Assembly (NCBI RefSeq): GCF_000716715.1
Contig: NZ_JNYJ01000039.1
Location: forward strand, 17,595 to 81,594
Length of the DNA stretch: 64,000 nucleotides
Origin: Dactylosporangium aurantiacum
GTDB taxonomy: Bacteria; Actinomycetota; Actinomycetes; Mycobacteriales; Micromonosporaceae
Direction: 5' to 3'
The notes beneath the pieces were generated by a model. The model was not told the origin of the DNA and searched no databases. It saw nothing but the letters and a program-made list of their open reading frames with translations. Within the stretch, counting starts at the first letter, position 1, and every line of letters starts with the position of its first letter. This document shows, one piece after another, positions 58,154 to 64,000 of the stretch. Position numbers and translations under genes: made by a program.

Positions 58154-59588
58154 CCTGAGCACCCACGTCCACGAGGACCAGCTGCTGCCCGCCGAGCCCG
58201 GCATCCGGGCCATCGCGCGGGAGCTGTACCAGCACGCCAGGGACCTCCCGCTGATCAGCCCGCACGGCCACGTCGACCCGGCGATCCTCGCCGACGACCG
58301 GCCGTTCCCCGACCCGGCCAGGCTCATCGTCGTGCCCGACCACTACGTGACCCGGATGCTCGCCAGCCAGGGCATCGCTCCGCACGAGCTCGGCGTGCCG
58401 ACCGTCGACGGCAGCCCCACCCAGACCGACGGGCGCACCATCTGGCGGCTCCTCGCGGCCAACTGGCACCTGTTCCGCGGCACCCCGTCGCGGCTGTGGA
58501 CCGAGCGGGTCCTCGCCGACGTCTTCGGCGTCACCGTGCCGCTGCGCGCCGACACCGCCGACCTCGTCTACGACCTGCTCGCCGAGCGCCTCGACGACCC
58601 GGGGTTCCGGCCCCGGGCGCTGTTCGAGCGCTTCAACCTCGAGGTCCTCGCCACCACCGAGTCGCCGCTGTCGGACCTCACCGCGCACGCCAAGCTCGAG
58701 GCCGACGGCTGGGGCGGCCCCGGCGGGCGGGTCATCACCACGTTCCGCCCCGACGACGTCGTCGACTTCGAGTGGCCCGGCTGGGCCGGGCGCATCGAGC
58801 AGCTCGGCGTGACCACGTTCCCGCAGTTCCTGGAGCGCCTGCGGGAGCGCCGGCAGGCGTTCATCGCCGCCGGCGCCACCTCCAGCGACCACGGCCACCC
58901 GACCGCGGCCACCCTCGCGCTGTCCCCCGCGCACGCCGCGGCGCTGTTCAACAAAGCCCTCACCGGGAAGGCCGACAGTCGCGACGCGGAGCGGTTCCGC
59001 GCGCACATGCTGGTCGAGTTCGCCCGGATGTCCGTCGAGGACGGCCTCGTCATGCAGCTGCACCCGGGCGCGGTGCGCAACCACAACACCGCCCTGTTCG
59101 CCCGGCACGGCCGCGACGTCGGCGGCGACATCCCGTCCCCGACGGAGTACGTGCGCTCCCTCAAGCCGCTGCTGGACGCGTTCGGCACCGACCCGCGGTT
59201 CCGGGTCGTGCTGTACACCCTCGACGAGACCGTGTTCACCCGCGAGCTGGCGCCCCTCGCCGGCGGCTACCCCGCGGTGTTCCTCGGCGCGCCCTGGTGG
59301 TTCCTGGACAGCCCCGAGGGGCTGCGCCGCTTCCGGGAGACGGTCACCGAGACCGCCGGCTTCGCCAACACCGCCGGGTTCGTCGACGACACCCGCGCGT
59401 TCTGCTCCATCCCGGTGCGCCACGACGTCGCCCGCCGCGTCGACGCCGGGTTCCTCGCCCGGCTCGTCGCCGAGCACCGCCTGCCCCTGGACGAGGCCGC
59501 CGAGACCATCGCCGACCTCGCCTACCACCTGCCCAAACGCGTCTACGCGCGCACCGTCGCGGCGCGCGCCTCCGAAGGAGCACGATGA
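58146..59588 (+). CDS. uxaC: Glucuronate/galacturonate isomerase
   Basis: 480 residues, standard family length (amidohydrolase superfamily). LISPHGHVDPAILADD holds the metal-binding HxH-type motif; FNLEVLATTESPLSDL, MQLHPGAVRNHNTALFARHG and GFVDDTRAFCSIPVRHDVARR are family blocks. It converts D-glucuronate to D-fructuronate and D-galacturonate to D-tagaturonate, the first step of hexuronate catabolism. ATG 58146 overlaps the Gfo/Idh gene, and its stop overlaps the next gene by four bases (ATGA). Confidence 0.95.
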   Translation: MTSLSTHVHEDQLLPAEPGIRAIARELYQHARDLPLISPHGHVDPAILADDRPFPDPARLIVVPDHYVTRMLASQGIAPHELGVPTVDGSPTQTDGRTIWRLLAANWHLFRGTPSRLWTERVLADVFGVTVPLRADTADLVYDLLAERLDDPGFRPRALFERFNLEVLATTESPLSDLTAHAKLEADGWGGPGGRVITTFRPDDVVDFEWPGWAGRIEQLGVTTFPQFLERLRERRQAFIAAGATSSDHGHPTAATLALSPAHAAALFNKALTGKADSRDAERFRAHMLVEFARMSVEDGLVMQLHPGAVRNHNTALFARHGRDVGGDIPSPTEYVRSLKPLLDAFGTDPRFRVVLYTLDETVFTRELAPLAGGYPAVFLGAPWWFLDSPEGLRRFRETVTETAGFANTAGFVDDTRAFCSIPVRHDVARRVDAGFLARLVAEHRLPLDEAAETIADLAYHLPKRVYARTVAARASEGAR

Positions 59589-60877
59589 TCACCGGGTTGA
59601 CCGTCCACGACGTCCGGTTCCCCACCGCCGCCGCGGGTGACGGGTCCGACGCGATCAACCGCGGCGACTACTCCGCCACCTACGTCGAGCTGACCGGCGA
59701 CGACGGCGTCACCGGATCCGGCCTCACCTTCACCAACGGCCGCGGCAACGAGCTCACCTGCGCGGCCGTGCGTGCCCTCGAGCACCACGTCGTCGGGCAC
59801 ACCGTCGAGGAGCTGTGCACCTTCGAGGGCGCCCGCACCCTCACCGCCGACGTGCAGCTGCGCTGGCTCGGCCCGGAGAAGGGCGTCATCGCCATGGCCG
59901 CCGGCGCGATCCTCAACGCCGTGTGGGACCTGCGCGCCCGCCGCGCCGGGAAGCCGATGTGGCAGCTGCTCGCCGAGCTGCCGACCGCGGACCTGCTCGC
60001 GGCCGTCGACTTCCGGCACATCAGCGACGCCCTCAGCCGCGACGAGGCCGCCGCCATCCTCGACAAGGGGCTGGCCGAGTACGAGGAGCGCCTCGCCCAC
60101 GCCCGCGACGCCGGGCTGCCGTCGTACACGACCTCCGTCGGCTGGCTCGGCTACCCCGACGACAAGGTCCGCGACCTGACCCGCCGGGCCGTCGCCGACG
60201 GCTGGACCGCGGTCAAGATGAAGGTCGGCGGCGCCATCGACGACGACGTGCGCCGCGCCCGGATCATCCGCGCCGAGATCGGCCCCGACGCGCTGCTCAT
60301 GCTCGACGCCAACCAGGTGTGGGACGTCGACGAGGCGATCGCCAACCTCGGCCGGCTCGCCGAGGTCGACCCGTACTGGATGGAGGAGCCGACCCACGCC
60401 GACGACGTGCTCGGCCACGCCCGCATCCAGCAGGCCCTCGACACGATCACCGGCGGCCGCTGCCGGGTCGCGACCGGTGAGGTCGCCGCCAACCGGGTCA
60501 TCTTCAAGCAGCTGCTGCAGGCCGACGCGATCCGCGTCATGCAGATCGACGCGTGCCGGATCGCCGGTGTCGGCGAGGTCCTCGCCGAGCTGCTGATGGC
60601 CGCGAAGTTCGGCGTGCCGGTCTGCCCGCACGCCGGCGGCGTCGGGCTGTGCGAGTACGTGCAGCACCTCGCGTTCTTCGACTACCTGCGCCTCACCGGC
60701 AGCATGGAGGGCCGGATGGTGGAGTACGTCGACCACCTCCACGAGCACTTCACCGACCCGGTCACGGTCGAGCACGGCCGCTACCGGCTGCCGTCGCGGC
60801 CCGGGTACAGCGTCGAGCTGCGCCCCGAGTCCATCGCCGAGTTCTCCTTCCCGGACGGGCCGGCATGGCGCGGCTGA
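59585..60877 (+). CDS. Enolase-superfamily acid-sugar dehydratase, L-fuconate dehydratase-like
   Basis: 430 residues. The match is to the L-fuconate dehydratase (FucD/ENOSF1) branch: TTSVGWLGYPDDKVRDL, catalytic KMK in WTAVKMKVGG, metal ligands Asp in LMLDANQVWD, Glu in YWMEEPTHADD and Glu in RVATGEVAANRV, Asp in MQIDACRIAG and catalytic His in VCPHAGGVGLCEYVQHL, then EYVDHLHEHFTDPV. All active-site residues are present. It dehydrates an acid sugar to a 2-keto-3-deoxy acid. In this operon it stands where mannonate or altronate dehydratase (UxuA/UxaA) is expected. Confidence 0.92.
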   Translation: MITGLTVHDVRFPTAAAGDGSDAINRGDYSATYVELTGDDGVTGSGLTFTNGRGNELTCAAVRALEHHVVGHTVEELCTFEGARTLTADVQLRWLGPEKGVIAMAAGAILNAVWDLRARRAGKPMWQLLAELPTADLLAAVDFRHISDALSRDEAAAILDKGLAEYEERLAHARDAGLPSYTTSVGWLGYPDDKVRDLTRRAVADGWTAVKMKVGGAIDDDVRRARIIRAEIGPDALLMLDANQVWDVDEAIANLGRLAEVDPYWMEEPTHADDVLGHARIQQALDTITGGRCRVATGEVAANRVIFKQLLQADAIRVMQIDACRIAGVGEVLAELLMAAKFGVPVCPHAGGVGLCEYVQHLAFFDYLRLTGSMEGRMVEYVDHLHEHFTDPVTVEHGRYRLPSRPGYSVELRPESIAEFSFPDGPAWRG

Positions 60878-62169
60878 ACCGGTCCACGCCCCTGAAGGAG
60901 GCGCCGCTGGTCCGGCCGGGCGAGGTGGGCGCCGGGGTGCTGCACTTCGGCCTCGGCGCCTTCCACCGGGCGCACCAGGCGGTGTACATCGAGGACGCGA
61001 TCGCCAGGGGCGGCGGCGACTGGGGCATCGTCGGCGTCGCGCCCAGCTCCCGGGACGTCCTGGCGGCCCTGAGCGCGCAGGACATGCTGTACAGCGTGCT
61101 CACCGTCGACGGGCCGGACGCGAGCGCCCGGGTCGTCGGCGCGTTCCACAGCGTCCTGCACGCCGGGTCCGAGTCCGACGCCGTCCTGGACCGCATCGCC
61201 GACCCGGCGGTCAAGGTCGTCACGTTCACCGTCACCGAGAAGGCGTACGTTCCCGGCTCCGCCGTGCTCGACCTGCTGGTGCGCGGGCTCCGGCGGCGGC
61301 AGACCCCGCTCGCGCTGGTCAGCTGCGACAACCTCAACGGCAACGGCGAGCTGCTGCGCCGGCTGGTCGGCGAGGCCCTGCAGGACCCCGACATCATGGC
61401 GCTGCTGAGCTTCCCGGGCACCATGGTCGACCGGATCGTGCCGGCCAGCACCCCCGAGACCCTGGCGACGGTGGAGTCGCTCATCGGCGCCCGGGACGAG
61501 GCGGCGATCGCCGCCGAACCGTTCCGGGAGTGGGTCGTGCAGGACGACTTCCCGGGCGGCCGGCCCGCGCTGGAGCTCGCCGGCGTCACCCTCACCACCG
61601 ACACCGCCCCCTACGAGCTGCGCAAGCTGCGGGCGCTCAACGGCGTGCACTCCGCCCTGGCCTACCTGGGCGTCCTCGCCGGCGCGCGCACCATCGACGC
61701 CGCGCTCGCGCTGCCCGGCTACCGCGCGGCGATGGAGGCGTTCATCGAGCGCGACATCGCGCCGACGCTGCGGCTGCCCGCGATCCCCTACGGGCAGCAG
61801 GTCCTCGCCCGCTTCGCCAACAGCGCGCTGCGCTACCGCACGCTGCAGGTCGCCGGTGACGGCAGCCAGAAGCTCCCGCAGCGGCTGCTGGGCACCGTCG
61901 CCGACCGGCGCGCCGCCGGGGAGGTGCCGGTGTACGGCGCGCTCGTGCTCGCCGCCTGGATCCGGTTCGTCGGCGGCCGCGCCGACGACGGCACCGAGCT
62001 GCCGCTCAACGACCCCCTCGCGGCGCGGCTGCGCGGCGCCACGCCGCAGCAGCTGCTCGAGCTGCTGCGGCCGGGGCTGGCCGACGACGCGCCGCTGCGC
62101 GCGGAGGTCGAGCGGTGGCTGCGCGAGCTGGAGCGGCACGGCGCCGCGGCCACCCTGGCGGCCCTGTGA
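60865..62169 (+). CDS. Mannitol dehydrogenase family protein, probable fructuronate reductase
   Basis: 434 residues. Long-chain polyol dehydrogenase family: N-terminal NAD site GVLHFGLGAFHRAHQAVYIEDAI, LALVSCDNLNGNGELLRRLV, FPGTMVDRIVP, and the catalytic Lys segment YELRKLRALNGVHSALAYLG (KxxxxNxxH). Members include UxuB and UxaB, which reduce fructuronate to mannonate or tagaturonate to altronate. The place after uxaC in the operon supports that role. ATG 60865 overlaps the dehydratase gene by 13 bases. The two stereochemical options cannot be told apart from sequence alone. Confidence 0.9.
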   Translation: MARLNRSTPLKEAPLVRPGEVGAGVLHFGLGAFHRAHQAVYIEDAIARGGGDWGIVGVAPSSRDVLAALSAQDMLYSVLTVDGPDASARVVGAFHSVLHAGSESDAVLDRIADPAVKVVTFTVTEKAYVPGSAVLDLLVRGLRRRQTPLALVSCDNLNGNGELLRRLVGEALQDPDIMALLSFPGTMVDRIVPASTPETLATVESLIGARDEAAIAAEPFREWVVQDDFPGGRPALELAGVTLTTDTAPYELRKLRALNGVHSALAYLGVLAGARTIDAALALPGYRAAMEAFIERDIAPTLRLPAIPYGQQVLARFANSALRYRTLQVAGDGSQKLPQRLLGTVADRRAAGEVPVYGALVLAAWIRFVGGRADDGTELPLNDPLAARLRGATPQQLLELLRPGLADDAPLRAEVERWLRELERHGAAATLAAL

Positions 62170-63182
62170 ACGTGACCCCCACGATCGCGCTCATCGGGGC
62201 GGCCGGGCACGGCCGCCGGCACCGGCAGCACATCGCCGAGCTCGGAGACCGGGTCCGGCTCGTCGCCCTCGGCGAGGTCCAGCCGATGTTCGGTGAGGCG
62301 CTGCCCGTGTACACCGACCACCGGCTGCTGCTCGCCGAGCACAAACCGGACTACGTCGTCATCTGCACGCCGCCGCACACCCACCTGCGCATCGCCCTGG
62401 ACGCCGTGCGCGCCGGCGCGGACCTGCTGCTGGAGAAGCCGCCGGTGCTCGACCTCGACGCGCACCAGCAGCTGTCCGCCGCGCTCGCCGAGACCGGGCG
62501 GCGCTGCCAGGTCGGGTTCCAGGCACTCGGCTCGCCGACGCTGCCCGCGCTCGCCGCCCTGGACCTCGGCGAGCTGACCCACATCGCGGTCGCCGGGGCG
62601 TGGTGGCGGCCCGCGTCGTACTGGACCCGCTCGCCGTGGGCGGGGCGGCGCGCCGTCGACGGGGCCCTCGTGAACCCGTTCGCGCACGCGCTCATGCAGG
62701 CGCTGGACATCGGCCGGGTCCGTCCACCGTGGACACTGGAGCTGGAACGCTTCCGCACCCGGGACATCGAGGTGGAGGACACCGCCGCGCTGCGCCTCAC
62801 CCCCGCCGAGGGGCCGGTCGTCACGGTCGCGGTCACGCTCGCCTCGACCGGGTTCATCGCCGGCGACATCACCGTCACCGGCACCCGCGGCCGCGCCCAC
62901 GTGGTGTACCCGCAGGACCGCCTCGACGGCGTGGCGCTGCCGGGGCGGATCAGCCTGCTGGAGAACCTCCTGTCCGGCGACCCGCTCATCGCGCCGCTGG
63001 AGCGCACCCTGCCGTTCACCGCGCTCGCCGAACAGATCATGGCGTCGCCCGACCCGGTGCCGATCACCGGTGTGGCCGTCGACGACGGCATCGCCATCCC
63101 CGGCATCGCCGACCTCGTGCGCGCCGCGGCCGAGCGGCACGCACTGCTCACCGAAGTAGGAGACCTGCCATGCGCAAGCTGA
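62166..63182 (+). CDS. Gfo/Idh/MocA-family oxidoreductase
   Basis: 338 residues. TIALIGAAGHGRRHRQHIAEL is the nucleotide-binding loop (GxxGxG variant with GAAGHG), VVICTPPHTHLRIALDAVRAGADLLLEKPPVL the conserved EKP region, and GALVNPFAHALMQALDI the substrate motif region. It is the second protein of this superfamily in the operon and is shorter than the first. GTG 62166 overlaps the previous stop (GTGA). Substrate unknown. Confidence 0.88.
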   Translation: MNVTPTIALIGAAGHGRRHRQHIAELGDRVRLVALGEVQPMFGEALPVYTDHRLLLAEHKPDYVVICTPPHTHLRIALDAVRAGADLLLEKPPVLDLDAHQQLSAALAETGRRCQVGFQALGSPTLPALAALDLGELTHIAVAGAWWRPASYWTRSPWAGRRAVDGALVNPFAHALMQALDIGRVRPPWTLELERFRTRDIEVEDTAALRLTPAEGPVVTVAVTLASTGFIAGDITVTGTRGRAHVVYPQDRLDGVALPGRISLLENLLSGDPLIAPLERTLPFTALAEQIMASPDPVPITGVAVDDGIAIPGIADLVRAAAERHALLTEVGDLPCAS

Positions 63183-63514
63183 CCGTCGCCGACCTGCCCG
63201 ACGGCGGCACCCCCGCCACCCTCGCCGCGATCGGCGCCGGCTGGGGGCCCGTCATGCGCGGCGGCATCAGCCGCTACGACGACCCGGGGCACCGCACCCA
63301 CGCCGAGTCCGACCGGCACACCCACGACGTGCCGGAGATCTTCACGATCGTGCAGGGCAGCGGGTACGTGGAGATCGACGGCGCCCGGGCGGACACGTTC
63401 CGCGCCGGCGACCTGCTCATCATCCCGCCCGGCGAGGACCACCACCTGGTCAGCGACGGCGACGTGCCGCTCGTGTTCACCTGGATGCACCTCGCACCAC
63501 TTGACCGGGCATAG
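63170..63514 (+). CDS. Small cupin protein, KdgF candidate
   Basis: 114 residues, one cupin_2 barrel. Metal-binding motifs: SDRHTHDVPEIFTIVQGSGYVEIDG (HxH and Glu) and AGDLLIIPPGEDHHLVSDGD (His). Small cupins of this size in pectin operons include KdgF, which opens the unsaturated uronate ring released by lyases. The context (pectate lyase next door, uronate operon) supports that, but the sequence does not prove it. ATG 63170 has AGGAG 7 bases upstream and overlaps the preceding gene by 13 bases. Confidence 0.8.
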   Translation: MRKLTVADLPDGGTPATLAAIGAGWGPVMRGGISRYDDPGHRTHAESDRHTHDVPEIFTIVQGSGYVEIDGARADTFRAGDLLIIPPGEDHHLVSDGDVPLVFTWMHLAPLDRA

Positions 63515-63551
63515 GCACCGGTCTACGTTGGCTCTAGGAATGCGCTTTCCT
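63501..63551 (+). promoter_or_regulatory. Promoter and operator of the PL3 pectate lyase
   Basis: TTGACC (-35, 63501-63506), exactly 17 bases, TACGTT (-10, 63524-63529), 6 bases, then AGGAATGCGCTTTCCT (63536-63551). The 16-base site and its distance from the -10 box are identical to those before the PL1 gene at 20916-20966. The -35 box lies inside the last codons of the cupin gene. Confidence 0.85.
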
Positions 63552-63642
63552 CAGCGCGCAGACGGCTGACCCGCCCAGTCCGCCCAAGAGCCGTACACCC
63601 CGTGCACGCGACGCCCCCACCTTCCGTTCCCGGAGGCAACGC

Positions 63643-64000
63643 ATGGCACTGCCCCGCTCCGTGCGGCGGCGCCGATGGCCGATCCTGGCCGCCGGTGTCG
63701 CCGGGACCGGCCGCGCCGGCGTGCAGACCTCCTACGCGTCGGCGTCCTTCGACGACGTGACGGTGTCCGACGCCGCCGGGCCGGGACCCACCACGCCGGT
63801 GCCCACGGTGTCGGACACCCCGCCGGCGTCGTCCTCGCCGCCGCCCGGCTCCGGCTGGCCGACGAAGTCCGGCGACGCCCCGGTCAACAACGGCACGATC
63901 CAGGTGTCGGGGACGCTCGACGGCGGGATGAAGCGGTACTGCTGCATCGGCGACGGCGGTCAGGGCGAGAGCCAGGACCCGGTGTTCGAGCTGGCCAACG
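63643..64000 (+). CDS. Pectate lyase, family PL3, cut by the window edge
   Basis: 119 residues are visible and the frame is open at base 64000. GWPTKSGDAPVNNGTIQVSGTLDGGMKRYCCIGDGGQGESQDPVFELAN is the start of a PL3 catalytic domain (family pattern: TFDGGMKRYxGIGDGGQxEGQDPLFELAxGA). Before it are a Pro/Ser/Thr linker and a short segment ASFDDVTVSD that looks like the last strand of a carbohydrate-binding module. The N terminus (PRSVRRRRWPILAAGVAGTGRAGVQTSYASA) has basic residues but a short, interrupted hydrophobic core. ATG 63643 has GGAGG 6 bases upstream. Confidence 0.88.
   Translation, partial: MALPRSVRRRRWPILAAGVAGTGRAGVQTSYASASFDDVTVSDAAGPGPTTPVPTVSDTPPASSSPPPGSGWPTKSGDAPVNNGTIQVSGTLDGGMKRYCCIGDGGQGESQDPVFELAN

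Overview
The window is very GC-rich (about 75 percent) with strongly GC-biased third codon positions, frequent GTG starts and many 4-base ATGA/GTGA gene overlaps. Together with the gene content (MocR and SigE-family regulators, ergothioneine genes egtA-egtD, PknB-type kinase, LacI-controlled secreted glycan hydrolases, many two-component pairs) this points to a filamentous soil actinomycete, most likely Micromonosporaceae (Actinoplanes/Micromonospora-like). The genus assignment is inference. I see no tRNA, rRNA, CRISPR array or prophage; the only mobile element is a truncated IS5-type remnant at about 14.3-14.85 kb.

Layout. 0-2 kb: 3' part of an unknown alpha-helical protein, a tandem-repeat spacer and a small membrane protein. 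2-6.3 kb: a MocR regulator divergent from an FAD oxidase/RibD-like reductase pair, then a LacI repressor. 6.4-10.1 kb: a secreted GH16 beta-glucanase and a DUF1996 protein, both with F5/8-type C domains, transcribed from a promoter with three LacI-type palindromes. 10.1-14 kb: SigE-family sigma/anti-sigma/GNAT operon and a MerR/MFS efflux pair. 14.3-18.7 kb: IS remnant, 6-phosphogluconate dehydrogenase, and an operon of two PRC-barrel proteins with an atypical NRAMP-type transporter. 18.7-25.5 kb: sulfotransferase, LCP cell-wall ligase, PL1 pectate lyase, transglutaminase-like protein, and a membrane protein/DCC protein/TetR operon with twin palindromes. 25.6-30 kb: ergothioneine cluster egtABCD. 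30-36.6 kb: Ser/Thr kinase with a 44-fold Glu-Pro repeat, a tyrosine-phosphatase-like partner, GH3 beta-glucosidase with a divergent TetR. 36.6-41.1 kb: branched-polyamine-synthase-like protein and a secreted M4 metalloprotease. 41.2-49.2 kb: two NarL-type two-component systems on either side of an orphan NAGGN-type amidotransferase, DUF1508 protein, methyltransferase and alpha/beta hydrolase.

49.4-52.1 kb holds the most unusual gene: a single protein that joins a GT51 peptidoglycan glycosyltransferase, a transpeptidase domain that has lost its catalytic serine and its KTG lysine, and a complete CE4 (NodB) polysaccharide deacetylase.

52.1-64 kb is a pectin/uronate utilisation island: LacI repressor, sugar ABC transporter and DUF624 protein on the minus strand, and a divergent operon of Gfo/Idh dehydrogenase, glucuronate isomerase (uxaC), L-fuconate-dehydratase-like enolase, mannitol/fructuronate dehydrogenase, second Gfo/Idh protein and cupin, followed by a PL3 pectate lyase cut by the window edge. 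The PL3 promoter and the PL1 promoter 42 kb away carry the same 16-base operator at the same distance from the -10 box, so the two secreted pectinases are probably one regulon.
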